Notes: generated by a model from the letters alone, not told the origin. A stretch of 64,000 bases of DNA from Streptomyces sp. Ru72 (GCF_002920635.1 NZ_PQSR01000012.1:61767-125766); one strand, 5' to 3'; shown: positions 26,759 through 37,501, numbered from the stretch's first letter. Program-made: numbers and translations.

Positions 26759-27104
26759 CTTCAAGCACCTCCTCGCGCACGCCACGGCGGCGACCGGGGG
26801 GAGGTCGTCGGGGGAGCCGGGCCCGCGCTGGCGATCACAAAGCCTGTGCCGGGTCAACGATCCGCGGCGCGCCTGGGAAAGGCCCTGTGAACCGGCTGTG
26901 ACACAAGGGCCGCACAGCCGGGACATGCGTGACCGGAGCGAGTTCTTTGTGACGCGGGTGGCGCATTGGGGCCGCAGTGCTTCGCTGATGAAACGGCCCA
27001 GGGGCAGCGCCCGGAGTGGACGCCGCCCCTGGGCGGAGAACTGAGGGTGTGACCTGTGAACGACGGCACGGGTGCCGGACGCGGGACGCCCGGCACCCGG
27101 CGCG
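26759..27104. other. Intergenic region with two hairpins
   Basis: The 346 bases hold no convincing gene. A 10-bp stem GCCCAGGGGC/GCCCCTGGGC (26996-27034) and the chaplin terminator hairpin (27069-27099) are present. The promoter of the small HTH gene should lie at the left end. Confidence 0.5.
27069..27099 (-). terminator. Hairpin terminator after long chaplin
   Basis: CGGGTGCCGG and CCGGCACCCG pair over 10 bp, six bases past the chaplin stop on the minus strand. Confidence 0.65.
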
Positions 27105-27770
27105 CTACCGGCGGGAGGTGACCCGCCCCCGTCGGTACAGGATGAGCCCGCCGGTCAGCATCGCGACGCTGACGGCCGAGGCCGCGAGGAGGCCCTCACT
27201 ACCGGTCTCGGCCAGCGCGGGCAGGGTGCGCGAGGCCGCGACGGGCTGCACGCCGGCCCCGCCCTGCGGGACGTTGGCCTGCGGGACACCTGCCTGGGGC
27301 GGCAGCGTTCCCTGCGGCGGCAGCGTTCCCTGCGGCGGCAGCGTTCCTTCCGGCGGGGTCGTCCCGGTGCCCGGCGTCTGGGGCGTCGCGCCGGAGCCCG
27401 GCGGGTTCGTGGTGCCGGACCCGGGCGGGGTGGTCGGGGTGCCGGAACCGTTGCCCTGCGGCGGCGTCTGCACCGGGACGGTCGGGGTGGGGGCGGGGGT
27501 CACGGGTGCAGGGGATGCCGTGGCGCCCCGGCCGTTGGCACAGGCGTTGCCGAACGCCGGGTTCAGCACGGCGATCACGTTGACCGTGTTGCCGCAGACA
27601 TTGACGGGGACGTTCACGGGGGCCTGGACGGTGTTGCCGGACGCGAGGCCCGGTGATCCGGACGTCGAGCCGTCGGCGGTCGAGTCGGCGAACACCGGGC
27701 TGCCGCACAGGGACAGAATGCCCGTCGCGGCGGCTGCCGCGACCATTCCCCTGCTCAGGGTCTGTCGCAA
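27105..27770 (-). CDS. Cell-wall-anchored chaplin with a single chaplin domain
   Basis: The 221-residue protein has a signal peptide (1-28), one chaplin domain (about 33-79, Cys59 and Cys77 in VNVCGN...GNACAN) and a Pro/Thr/Gln-rich spacer. It ends in a class E sortase signal LAETG (186-190), a hydrophobic helix and an Arg-rich tail. Chaplins form amphipathic amyloid films on aerial hyphae; the sortase signal predicts covalent attachment to peptidoglycan. Well-known long chaplins (ChpA-C) carry two chaplin domains, so this one is reduced. TTG 27770 is chosen: GGAAG lies nine bases upstream and MRQ...RG resembles other long chaplins. Confidence 0.9.
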   Translation of the reverse strand: MRQTLSRGMVAAAAATGILSLCGSPVFADSTADGSTSGSPGLASGNTVQAPVNVPVNVCGNTVNVIAVLNPAFGNACANGRGATASPAPVTPAPTPTVPVQTPPQGNGSGTPTTPPGSGTTNPPGSGATPQTPGTGTTPPEGTLPPQGTLPPQGTLPPQAGVPQANVPQGGAGVQPVAASRTLPALAETGSEGLLAASAVSVAMLTGGLILYRRGRVTSRR

Positions 27771-27906
27771 TCTCGTTGTCTTCCTGCTGGTAGAGGTGGG
27801 AGAAGAGGTAAAGCCGGCCCTGGAACCGAGAAGAGCAGTCCAAGGCCGGCCGTGACACAGCCGGACGGCTGGTGCGTGACGACCTCAGCCGTGCGCGGCC
27901 ATGGCG

Positions 27907-28140
27907 TCAGGTGTTGGAGCACGCGTTGCCGAGCGTGGGGTTCAGCAGCGCGATGATGCCGAGGCTGTTGCCACAGGCGTTGACGGGCACGTGCACGGGA
28001 ACCTGGATCACGTTCCCGGACAGGACACCCGGGGAATTGGTCGCGGACGCGTCGGCTCCGGAGTCCGCCATGGCCGGGGCGGCCATTCCCAGAGTCATGA
28101 TGGCGCCGGCCACGACGGCGGCGCTCTTCTTGTACTTCAC
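27907..28140 (-). CDS. Short secreted chaplin
   Basis: The 77-residue protein has a signal peptide (1-25) and one chaplin domain (SPGVLSGNVIQVPVHVPVNACGN...GNACSN, Cys56 and Cys74). It is secreted and assembles into the hydrophobic sheath of aerial hyphae and spores. GTG 28140 has GAAGGGA upstream. Its position beside a long chaplin and rodlins matches the chpD slot of the known S. coelicolor chpA-chpD-rdlA-rdlB locus. Confidence 0.92.
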   Translation of the reverse strand: MKYKKSAAVVAGAIMTLGMAAPAMADSGADASATNSPGVLSGNVIQVPVHVPVNACGNSLGIIALLNPTLGNACSNT

Positions 28141-28460
28141 GGAGTTTCCCTTCTGTGCGGTCGTGCCCCTGTGACGGCCGAGACCGAGCGAGCACGGCTT
28201 GAAACGGCTCGCCGCACGACCTGCATCTGTGAAACGAGGAATAGACGGCCGAAGCAACTCCCTCGCACAGGCCGCTGCGCAATTCACCCGAACGCCGATC
28301 GGGAATACACGCGAAAGGCGGTGCGGGCCGGCGCGTGGCTTCGCGCGATCGAAAGCCATTCGAGAGGAGGCCGGGACAAGAAAGAACATTCCGCCAACCG
28401 CCCGTACCAGGGCCGCCCGACGATGCGAAAGACGGGCGGCCGACGGGTACGCGGCAGCGG
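28141..28460. promoter_or_regulatory. Region between short chaplin and rodlin A
   Basis: The 320 bases should contain the short-chaplin promoter and the end of the rodlin A transcript. It is less GC-rich than its surroundings. No gene is supported. Confidence 0.45.
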
Positions 28461-28871
28461 TCAGCTGTTGCCGGTGCCGTTGCCGGACAGGACCGGAACG
28501 TCGTCCACGATGTGTGACAGCGGCTCGTCGCCCTTGGCCTGGGTGGAGTTCTCGGTGCACTGCTGGTTCTGCGGAGCCGACAGGACCGGTACGTCCTGCA
28601 CGGCGACCGGCACCAGGCCGACGAGCGAACCGGCGTTGGCCTTGGCCGGCACACCGAGGCACAGCTTGTTCAGGGAGCCCTGCACCAGGGACAGCTGCGG
28701 GCTCATGGCGCCCGAGGTCGCCGCGTTGCCGAACGACTCCGAGACGGTGTTCGAGTTGGTGGACGTGGTCCCGGTGTCGTCACCGAGCGCCAGGGCCTGC
28801 GGAGCGGCCGCCGCCGAGACACCCACCACGGAAGCCGCGACCGCCGCCGCGGCCATCGCCTTCTTCAACAT
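28461..28871 (-). CDS. rdlA: Rodlin (RdlA-like)
   Basis: The 136-residue secreted rodlin has a signal peptide ending around APQALA, then [14 protein letters not shown], the conserved [14 protein letters not shown] and the terminal [20 protein letters not shown]...[10 protein letters not shown]. Rodlins pack chaplin fibrils into the paired-rod rodlet layer of aerial hyphae. ATG 28871 with GGAAAGGAAC upstream. Divergent from the second rodlin, as known for rdlA/rdlB; which paralogue is A or B is by position only. Confidence 0.9.
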   Translation of the reverse strand: MLKKAMAAAAVAASVVGVSAAAAPQALALGDDTGTTSTNSNTVSESFGNAATSGAMSPQLSLVQGSLNKLCLGVPAKANAGSLVGLVPVAVQDVPVLSAPQNQQCTENSTQAKGDEPLSHIVDDVPVLSGNGTGNS

Positions 28872-29124
28872 GTCGGTTCCTTTCCTGACAGAAGACACGT
28901 GTTCCTGCTCTGCGACCAACCCGGCACCCTCGAATTGGTTGCGGCCATTCACCCGGTCGGGCCGTTCTGCGGGCAGTAATTCTGGAAATACGCGCCCGGC
29001 ATACGGGTCCGCTTGCGCCTCTCGATATCGGCCATCGGAGTGAAGGGGAGCAACCATGACACCGTGCGGCAGTTGTCCAGAGCGCTCCGGTGGACGGGGT
29101 TTCTCCAGAAGGGACTAGCAAGTG
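28872..29124. promoter_or_regulatory. Shared divergent rodlin promoter region
   Basis: About 250 bases separate the divergent rodlin genes, close to the spacing known for rdlA/rdlB in S. coelicolor. It must contain both developmental promoters. GC is lower than in the flanking genes. Confidence 0.65.
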
Positions 29125-29532
29125 ATGAAGAGGTTCATGGCCGCCGCGGCGGTCGCTGCTTCCGTGGTGGGCGTCTCGGCGGCGGCCGCTCCCCAGGCGC
29201 TGGCGGTCGGCAACGACACCGGGACGACGTCCACCAACGGCAACACCTCGACGCAGCAGTACGGCAACTCGGCCACCTACGGCACGATGAGCCCCCAGAT
29301 GGCGCTCATCCAGGGCTCGCTGAACAAGCCCTGTGTCGGTCTGCCGGCGAAGGTCAACGCCGGTTCGCTCGTCGGCCTGGTGCCGGTCGGCGTCCAGGAC
29401 ATCCCGGTCCTGTCGGCGTCGCAGAACCAGCAGTGCACCGAGAACTCCACCCAGGCCAAGGGCGACGAGCCGCTGTCGCACATCCTGGACGACGTTCCGG
29501 TCCTGTCCGCGAACGGCACCAACAACAGCTGA
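29125..29532 (+). CDS. rdlB: Rodlin (RdlB-like)
   Basis: The 135-residue rodlin is highly similar to its divergent neighbour: [52 protein letters not shown] and VPVLSANG. It has a Sec signal peptide and is secreted to the aerial hyphal surface. ATG 29125 is chosen; a GTG at 29122 is immediately upstream and equally served by GAAGGGA. Confidence 0.9.
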   Translation: MKRFMAAAAVAASVVGVSAAAAPQALAVGNDTGTTSTNGNTSTQQYGNSATYGTMSPQMALIQGSLNKPCVGLPAKVNAGSLVGLVPVGVQDIPVLSASQNQQCTENSTQAKGDEPLSHILDDVPVLSANGTNNS

Positions 29533-29555
29533 GTCCGGCCCGTCCGGCGCACGAG

Positions 29556-29588
29556 GAGCGGCCCGCCGAACGATTCGGCGGGCCGCTC
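29556..29588. terminator. Strong hairpin terminator after rodlin B
   Basis: A perfect 15-bp stem (GAGCGGCCCGCCGAA with its complement) and a CGA loop lie between the convergent rodlin and ABC permease genes; it probably works for both. Confidence 0.85.
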
Positions 29589-29629
29589 CTGTCTGCGCCC
29601 CGACCCATGTGCTGCGGGGACGGGCTGTG

Positions 29630-30493
29630 CTACGAGACGACGTCCTTGCGGGCGAAACCGCGGAAGGCCAGAGCGAACAGCACGAGCGCGTACGTCACCG
29701 AGATCGCCGTGCCCTGGACCATGCCGGCCCACTCCGGTCGGGTCTGCACCGCGTCGGCCCAGGCGAACTGCCAGTGCGCCGGCAGGAAGTCGCGCCAGTG
29801 TCCGAGAGCGGTGACCGCGTCCAGCACGTTCCCCACGATGGTCAGCCCGACCGCGCCGCCCACCGCGCCCAGCGGGGCGTCCGTCCTCGTCGACAGCCAG
29901 AACGCGAGCCCGGCCGTGACCAGTTGGGACACGAAGATGTACGCCACCACGACGACGAGGCGCTGAGCCGCCGTGCCCGGTGAGAGGGAGCCGCCGGTCG
30001 GCATCTCCAGCGGCCCCCAGCCGTAGGCGGCCGTACCCACCGCGAGCGCGACGACCGGCAGCAGCACCATGGCCGCGAGGCTCATGCCGAGTCCCACCGC
30101 GAGCTTGGACCACAGCAGGCGGGCGCGGGGCACCGGTGCCGCGAGCAGATAGCGCAGCGAGGACCAGCTCGCCTCCGAGGCGACCGTGTCACCGCAGAAC
30201 AGGGCCACCGGAATGACCAGCAGGAACCCGGCGGACACGAACAGGTTCACCGCGGCGAAGTTGGCACCCGACGCGGTCGCCGTGTCCATCAGCGTCACCT
30301 GGCCGTTGCGCGAGCCCGGGTCGCCTCCGACGGCGAACGCGACGACCAGGACGAACGGCAGCAGGGCCAGGATGGCACCCATCACGAGGGTGCGGCGCCG
30401 CTTCAACTGCCGGACGAGCTCCACGCGCAGCGGCAGCGTCCGCCGCGCCCGGTACCCGTCGGCCGTCTCCGCCCGCTCGGCGAGCGCACTCAT
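29630..30493 (-). CDS. ABC-2 type transporter permease
   Basis: The 287-residue membrane protein has about six hydrophobic segments (GAILALLPFVLVVAFAV, NLFVSAGFLLVIPVALFCGD, LVVVVAYIFVSQLVTAGLAFWLS and others). This is typical of ABC-2 export permeases. It partners with the ATPase half of the upstream fused protein; its ATG overlaps that stop (ATGA). Substrate unknown. Confidence 0.88.
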   Translation of the reverse strand: MSALAERAETADGYRARRTLPLRVELVRQLKRRRTLVMGAILALLPFVLVVAFAVGGDPGSRNGQVTLMDTATASGANFAAVNLFVSAGFLLVIPVALFCGDTVASEASWSSLRYLLAAPVPRARLLWSKLAVGLGMSLAAMVLLPVVALAVGTAAYGWGPLEMPTGGSLSPGTAAQRLVVVVAYIFVSQLVTAGLAFWLSTRTDAPLGAVGGAVGLTIVGNVLDAVTALGHWRDFLPAHWQFAWADAVQTRPEWAGMVQGTAISVTYALVLFALAFRGFARKDVVS

Positions 30494-33135
30494 GCGGAAC
30501 CTCCGATCAGGGTCAGGAAGGCGTCCTCCAGACGCCGGTGGGGGCCCACGGACTCCACGGGGACGTCCAGCCGCACCAGCTCCGCGACCAGCCGCCGCGC
30601 GCTGCCGCCCGCGTCGAGCCGGACCAGCAACCCGTCCTCCGTGCGCACCACCGAGGCGACGCCCGGCAGCGCGCCCACCTTCTCGACGAGGGGCTCCTCC
30701 ACGGGTGCGGCGGTGCCGACGAGCAGGGTGTCGCCCGAGCCGACGATCTCCTTGACCGGGCCCGCCTGGAGCAGCCGGCCGCGGTCCATGACCACCAGGT
30801 GGGTGCAGGACTGCTCCACCTCCGCCAGCAGGTGGCTGGAGACGATGACCGTGCGGCCGCCCGCCGCGTACCGGATCATGACCTCGCGCATCTCGCGGAT
30901 CTGCGGCGGGTCCAGGCCGTTGGTCGGTTCGTCCAGGATCAGCAGGTCCGGCAGGCCGAGCATCGCCTGCGCGATGGCGAGACGCTGCCGCATGCCCTGG
31001 GAGTACGTGCGCACCGCGCGCTCCAGCGCGTCGCCGAGCCCCGCGATCTCCAGCGCCTCGTCCAGGTGAGCGTCCTCAGGCGGGCGGCCCGTCGCCCGCC
31101 AGTACAGCTCCAGATTCTCCCGGCCGGACAGGTGCGGCAGGAAGCCGGCGCCCTCCACGAAGGCCCCGACCCGTGACAGCACCGGCGCACCGGGGCGCAC
31201 CGCATGGCCGAAGACGCGGATCTCGCCGCCGTCCGGCCGGATCAGGCCCATCAGCATGCGCAGTGTGGTCGTCTTGCCCGCGCCGTTCGGCCCCAGCAGG
31301 CCCAGCACCTGTCCCTTCTCCACCCGGAAGGACAGGTCCTTCACCGCATACCGGTCCGCCGACTTCGCGTACCGCTTGCTCAGGCCGGTGATCTGCAGCG
31401 GTACCTCCGCCAGCGCGGGGTCGGGCGCCGGTGCCGTCGTACGGCGGCGGGCCGTGAGCAGCAGGGCTGCCGCGACGACCGCTCCGGTCACCGGGAGCCA
31501 CCACACCCAGGAGGGGAGCGGGGCCACCGCGGTCGCGACCCCGGGTGCCGTCGGCACCTTCAGTCCGCTCCTCAGGGAGACCGTGTACGTGGCGGGTGCG
31601 GCCGGGGAGGCGTAACCGAGGTCCGTGGACGCGAGGACCAGCCGCAGCCGGTGGCCCTTCTGCACCTCGTGGTCGACGGCGGGCAGGGTCAGCGTGACGT
31701 CCTTGCCGGCCTTGGCTCCCTCCACCCGGACCGGGGCGACCAGTTGCGACGGCAGCACCGGCTGTCCCTTGCCGGGGCCGACGTCGTACACCTTCCCGAA
31801 CAGCACGGCGTCGTCGCTCGTCGAGGTGACACGCACCGTCACGGTCGGCGAGCCGGTGATCCACAGGTCCTGGCGCACGGGACGCGAGTCGAACTGCGCG
31901 TACTGTCCGGGGAAGTCGAGCGACACCCCGACGCCCAGCGACGACAGCTGGGCGAGGCCGCCCGAGCCGCCGAGGCCGGGGAGCGCGGAGACCGCGGGCG
32001 GGGTGGCGCCGGCCGGGTTGGTGAAGCGCTGCTGTGGGCCGCTGAGCCCGACCGTCCGCTGCCCGCTCTCCAGCCCCGGGTACGAGGCGCCGCTCGCGCC
32101 CTTCAACTGGGCCGCGCCGTCCGTGGAGTCGATGCCTCCGGTGCGGGTGATCCGGAAGGCGGGCCCCGTGTCGACGCCCTTGTCACCCTTCAGATAGCGG
32201 TCGAACCAGGCGGTGTCACGGGCCTGCACGCGGCTGGTCTCCATGTCCCCGCCGTCATGACCGCCCGCGATCCAGTCGACGTCCACGGGGGCGCCGTTGG
32301 CCCGGATCGCCCGTGCCGCCGCGTCCGCCTGGCCGAGCGGGAACAGCGAGTCGGACTGGCCCTGCACCAGCAGGGTGGGCACCTTGATGTCCTTGCCCAC
32401 GGCGGACGGCGAACGCGCCTGGAGCAGGGCACGCGCCTCGGCGTCCGGCGTGCCGGACTCGGCCACCCGCTCGTACATCCTGCACAGCTCGGCGGTGAAC
32501 TTCGCACAGCCGCCGCCGGAGTTCACGAAGACGCCGGCCCACAGCTTCTTGAACACGCCGTTCGGGAACAGGGCGTCCGCCAGGTCCCAGTACGTGATCG
32601 CCGGAGCGATGGCGTCCACCCGGTGGTCGTACCCCGCGGCCAGCAGCGCGATCGCCCCGCCGTAGGAGGCGCCGGCCATGCCCACGCGCGGATCGCCCGG
32701 CTTGTCCAGCTGGACCTCCGGCCGCTTCGCCAGCCAGTCGATGAGCCGGGAGACATCGGCGACCTCGCCCTTCGGGTCGTTCAGCCCGATCTTCCCCGTG
32801 GACCTGCCGAAGCCGCGTGCCGACCAGGTCAGCACCGCGTATCCGTCCCGGGCGAGCGTGACCGCCTGGTCCGTCATGTCGTCCTTGCTGCCGCCGAAGC
32901 CGTGCGCGAGCAGGACGGCCGGGCGGCGGCCGGCGGATCCGGACGTGAAGAAAGAGGTGTCGATCCGTACTCCGCCGCCCATGTCCATGACTCTGTCGCT
33001 GCGGTGCACGGCCGGTGTGTCGTCCGATGCGGCGGCCGTCCACGTCCCGACACCGGCCAGCACGAGGAGGACCGCGACCACAGCGGCCACGGCCCCTCGG
33101 CGCAGCCCACGGAATGCGGGCAGTCGAAGATCCAT
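30490..33135 (-). CDS. Fused serine alpha/beta-hydrolase (CocE/S15-like) and ABC transporter ATPase
   Basis: This 881-residue protein joins two functions. Residues 13-33 are a membrane anchor. Residues about 50-325 are an S15/CocE-like alpha/beta hydrolase with the nucleophile elbow GASYGG (Ser157) and likely Asp262 and His293. Residues about 400-525 are a beta-rich C-terminal domain of that family. Residues about 543-561 form a second membrane helix. Residues about 578-881 are an ABC ATPase with Walker A GPNGAGKTT (615-623), YSQGMRQRL signature and LLILDEPTNGLD. The hydrolase should face outside and the ATPase the cytoplasm. It pairs with the downstream permease. Confidence 0.92.
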   Translation of the reverse strand: MDLRLPAFRGLRRGAVAAVVAVLLVLAGVGTWTAAASDDTPAVHRSDRVMDMGGGVRIDTSFFTSGSAGRRPAVLLAHGFGGSKDDMTDQAVTLARDGYAVLTWSARGFGRSTGKIGLNDPKGEVADVSRLIDWLAKRPEVQLDKPGDPRVGMAGASYGGAIALLAAGYDHRVDAIAPAITYWDLADALFPNGVFKKLWAGVFVNSGGGCAKFTAELCRMYERVAESGTPDAEARALLQARSPSAVGKDIKVPTLLVQGQSDSLFPLGQADAAARAIRANGAPVDVDWIAGGHDGGDMETSRVQARDTAWFDRYLKGDKGVDTGPAFRITRTGGIDSTDGAAQLKGASGASYPGLESGQRTVGLSGPQQRFTNPAGATPPAVSALPGLGGSGGLAQLSSLGVGVSLDFPGQYAQFDSRPVRQDLWITGSPTVTVRVTSTSDDAVLFGKVYDVGPGKGQPVLPSQLVAPVRVEGAKAGKDVTLTLPAVDHEVQKGHRLRLVLASTDLGYASPAAPATYTVSLRSGLKVPTAPGVATAVAPLPSWVWWLPVTGAVVAAALLLTARRRTTAPAPDPALAEVPLQITGLSKRYAKSADRYAVKDLSFRVEKGQVLGLLGPNGAGKTTTLRMLMGLIRPDGGEIRVFGHAVRPGAPVLSRVGAFVEGAGFLPHLSGRENLELYWRATGRPPEDAHLDEALEIAGLGDALERAVRTYSQGMRQRLAIAQAMLGLPDLLILDEPTNGLDPPQIREMREVMIRYAAGGRTVIVSSHLLAEVEQSCTHLVVMDRGRLLQAGPVKEIVGSGDTLLVGTAAPVEEPLVEKVGALPGVASVVRTEDGLLVRLDAGGSARRLVAELVRLDVPVESVGPHRRLEDAFLTLIGGSA

Positions 33136-33253
33136 GTGTCAACGGTAGAGGCCACCACCGACAACCGGGGCAGCCGCAGGGCTGAACCACGGCCCCTCCT
33201 GCGGGCGTACGGGCCTGCTGCGGCGTACCGCAGCCGTGGTACGACGACGCGGT

Positions 33254-33291
33254 CGCCCCTGCCGCCAGTCATGGTGCGGGCGGCAGGGGCG
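33254..33291 (-). terminator. Hairpin terminator after APC permease
   Basis: CGCCCCTGCCGCC and GGCGGCAGGGGCG pair over 13 bp with a 12-base loop, 22 bases beyond the permease stop. Confidence 0.75.
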
Positions 33292-33312
33292 AAGGGGCGA
33301 GGGGGACGCGGC

Positions 33313-34710
33313 TCAGGCGCGCGCGTCCTCCGGGAGCGACACCAGCCAGCGGGTCGCGCGGCGCGGGCGGAGGTAGAGGGCCCAGTAGAGGGTGGCGGCG
33401 GCCGTGATGCCGCCCGTCCACAGCAGGTAGGTCGCCTCCTGCTGGGTGAGGATGTAGCCCAGGACCGCGATCAGCAGGACCGGCATCGCGGGCCACAGCG
33501 GCATCCGCCAGGCCGGCGTGTGCGCGTGCGCGCCGCGCCGGGCGAGCAGGGCGGCCACCGCGACGAGCAGGTACATGCCGGTGACCGAGACGCCCGTGAC
33601 ACCGTAGAGCGTGTCCAGGTTGACGAAGCAGAGCAGTGCGCCGGGGACGCCGACGACGAGAGTGGCGACCCACGGGGAGCCGAACCGGCCGAGCTTGGCG
33701 AGCGCGTTGTTGACCGGCTCGGGCCAGGCCTTGTCGCGGGCCGAGGCGAACAGCACGCGGGAGTTCTGGATGACCATGACGATGCCCGCGTTGATGATCG
33801 CGAGTGCCACGCACAGGCTCACGAAGGTGCCGACGGCGGTGTTCGACCAGGCGGTGACCATGCTGCTGAGGTCGCCGCCGGTCAGCGCCTTGAGGTCGGG
33901 GGCGCCCATGGTGATGGCGACGACCGGGACCAGGATGACGACCGAGGAGATGGCGAGGGTGGCGAGGACCGTGCGGGCGACGGTGCGGCGCGGGTTCTCC
34001 AGTTCCTCGGAGAGGTAGACGGCGGTCGAGAAGCCCTGGGTGACGAAGAGGGCGATGGCGAGGCCGGAGACCACCATCATGGCCGTGACGTGGTCCGTGT
34101 GCCCGCCGGCGCCGGTCACCTGCATCGACACCAGACTGCCGGCCCCGCGCTCGCCGTGGGCGAAGCCGAGGACCGCGACGACGCCCGCAGCCACGACCTC
34201 CAGGACCAGGAAGACGCCGGTGATCCAGGCGTTGGCGCGCAGGTCCAGCAGGCCGGCGAGGGTGGCCAGGAGCATGACCCCGGCGCCCGTCATGGCCGGG
34301 TCGAGGTGCACCACCGGTGCCAGGTAGTCCGCCGTGCCCATCGCGATCACGGGCGGCACGATCATGACGACCAGCAGGGACAGCACGAACACCAGCCAGC
34401 CCGCGAGGCGTCCGGCCAGCGTCGACACCATCGCGTACTCGCCGCCCGCGCTGGGGATCAGGGTGCCCAGTTCGGAGTAGCAGAACGCCACCGCGATACA
34501 GAGGACGGAGCCGATGGCGATGGTGAGGGCGGTGGCCGTGCCCAGCGAGCCGAACAGGTCGGGGACGACCACGAAGAGCGTGGACGCGGGCGTCACGCAC
34601 GACAGGGTGAGCAGGGTGCCGCCGACGACGCCGATGGACCGCTTGAGTTTCTGGGGACTGCCCGATGCCGGGACGGGGGCGTTCTCGACAGGGCGGAGCG
34701 TGTCGGTCAT
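33313..34710 (-). CDS. APC-family amino acid permease
   Basis: The 465-residue polytopic protein belongs to the amino acid-polyamine-organocation superfamily, with twelve or more membrane segments. Substrate-site-like features are LSCVTPASTLFVVVP in TM1 and IPSAGGEYAMV in TM2; SEELENPRRTVARTVLATLAIS is also characteristic. It imports amino acids or related amines by cation symport. ATG at 34710. It stands alone, with no metabolic partner nearby to suggest a substrate. Confidence 0.9.
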   Translation of the reverse strand: MTDTLRPVENAPVPASGSPQKLKRSIGVVGGTLLTLSCVTPASTLFVVVPDLFGSLGTATALTIAIGSVLCIAVAFCYSELGTLIPSAGGEYAMVSTLAGRLAGWLVFVLSLLVVMIVPPVIAMGTADYLAPVVHLDPAMTGAGVMLLATLAGLLDLRANAWITGVFLVLEVVAAGVVAVLGFAHGERGAGSLVSMQVTGAGGHTDHVTAMMVVSGLAIALFVTQGFSTAVYLSEELENPRRTVARTVLATLAISSVVILVPVVAITMGAPDLKALTGGDLSSMVTAWSNTAVGTFVSLCVALAIINAGIVMVIQNSRVLFASARDKAWPEPVNNALAKLGRFGSPWVATLVVGVPGALLCFVNLDTLYGVTGVSVTGMYLLVAVAALLARRGAHAHTPAWRMPLWPAMPVLLIAVLGYILTQQEATYLLWTGGITAAATLYWALYLRPRRATRWLVSLPEDARA

Positions 34711-35087
34711 GCGGCGGTTCCGATCGACTCGTGCGACATGGTGGGGTCGGGAGCGTTATCGCCTCCGCGGCTCAGGTCGTACATGCTCTGGTCCGCTCCC
34801 GGCGCACGCATCGAACCCCGACGAAAACCGCTGCGTCAATGGGTGTTCACCTACGGAATCCGCAGAATAAAAGCGATCGACGACTGAATCAGAGGGCAAT
34901 CGGTCAGTGTGTTCGGCTTCTTGCACGCCTACGGGAACCGTACTTTCCGTGCCGGAATCCGCGGAATTTCGTCCGGACTCCGGACACCTGCCGGAGCTGA
35001 GCCCGGCCCACAACCCGTCGCAGGCGTGTCAGCGGGGCCCGCTAGAGTCGCCGTTCACAACCGAATCACAGCAATGGGGTGGGACAG
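34711..35087. promoter_or_regulatory. Divergent intergenic region, APC permease / lipoprotein
   Basis: The 377 bases are locally AT-richer around 34840-34960 and should contain promoters for both flanking genes. Short frames are not protein-like. Confidence 0.5.
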
Positions 35088-35930
35088 ATGAGACTGCGAC
35101 ACACCGCGGCCTGGGCGGGGGTCACGGCCGCGGCGCTGATGGCGATGTCCGGGTGCGGCACCGATGGCGCGAAGACTGCGGTCAAGGCGGTCGACGATGC
35201 CGACAAGATCATGGCGGCGCTTGCGCGGGCGACCGACCGGACCGAGAACGTCGGGTCCGCCGAAGTCAGGATGACGACGGAGATGCCGACGACCGGCCCG
35301 ATCACCATGGACGGCACGTACTCCTGGGGCCACGGCTTCGCGTTCGATGTCGAGATGGACACCAAGGCCGTCCAGATGCAGCGGCTGCACGCCGCCGCGA
35401 AGACCCGCATGGTGTTCGTGGACGGCGCCTACTACTACGACATCGACCCACAGCCCTCCGGCCCGCTCAAGGGCAAGGAGTGGATGAAGATCGACGCGTC
35501 GGCCGTGTTCGGCGACAAGGGCGCCCAGGCGTTCCAGGGGAACACCGGCGGTGGCAGCCCGGCGGACGCCATGAGAGGCCTGAAGTACGCCAACAACGTC
35601 GACGACCTCGGCAAGGAGACCGTGGACGGGCAGAGCGCGACCCACTACCGGGCCGTGGTCGACCGGGAGCACATGGGCAAGTTCAAGGAGGCCTACGGCA
35701 ACAAGGACAACGCCTTCGGCTCGCTGACCGGTGGCGCCGACTCGATCACCATGGACATCTGGGTCGGCGCCAAGGACCTCCCGGTCCGGATGAAGCAGCG
35801 GTTCGGCAGGGCGACCGTGACGATGGACTTCGAGAAGTTCGGTGCCACCGCCGCGATCAAGGCCCCGCCCGCCGCGCAGACCGGTGACATCACCGAACAG
35901 CTGGAGAAGGCCACCGGACGGCAGGGCTGA
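35088..35930 (+). CDS. Secreted lipoprotein (LppX/LprG-like)
   Basis: The 280-residue protein has a lipoprotein signal peptide with lipobox MSGC (Cys23) and a soluble domain. The domain has repeated beta-strand patterns (VRMTTEMPTTGPITMDGTYSW, AYYYDIDPQP, ATHYRAVVDREHMGKFKEAYG, TMDIWVGAKDLPVRM) typical of actinomycete LolA/LprG-like lipoproteins that bind lipids or cell-envelope ligands. The ATG at 35088 is chosen because it directly precedes the charged n-region RLRH. Function unknown. A second, more distant member of this class lies at 55388-56152. Confidence 0.85.
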   Translation: MRLRHTAAWAGVTAAALMAMSGCGTDGAKTAVKAVDDADKIMAALARATDRTENVGSAEVRMTTEMPTTGPITMDGTYSWGHGFAFDVEMDTKAVQMQRLHAAAKTRMVFVDGAYYYDIDPQPSGPLKGKEWMKIDASAVFGDKGAQAFQGNTGGGSPADAMRGLKYANNVDDLGKETVDGQSATHYRAVVDREHMGKFKEAYGNKDNAFGSLTGGADSITMDIWVGAKDLPVRMKQRFGRATVTMDFEKFGATAAIKAPPAAQTGDITEQLEKATGRQG

Positions 35931-35943
35931 GCCGGCCCGGACA

Positions 35944-35979
35944 GCCGGTGTCCCGCCCCACATGGGGCGGGACACCGGC
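35944..35979. terminator. Bidirectional hairpin terminator
   Basis: A 17-bp perfect inverted repeat beginning GCCGGTGTCCCGCCCC, with a minimal loop, lies between the convergent lipoprotein and mmsA genes, 14 bases past the lipoprotein stop. Confidence 0.85.
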
Positions 35980-35984
35980 CGGCC

Positions 35985-37487
<1,503 letters not shown>

Positions 37488-37501
37488 GCCCGAGAACTCC
37501 T

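Noticed and set aside
31204..34887. A 1227-codon open frame on the plus strand
   Set aside because: It is a shadow of the hydrolase-ABC fusion and the APC permease on the other strand; composition is Arg/Gly/His-rich and no domain is visible.
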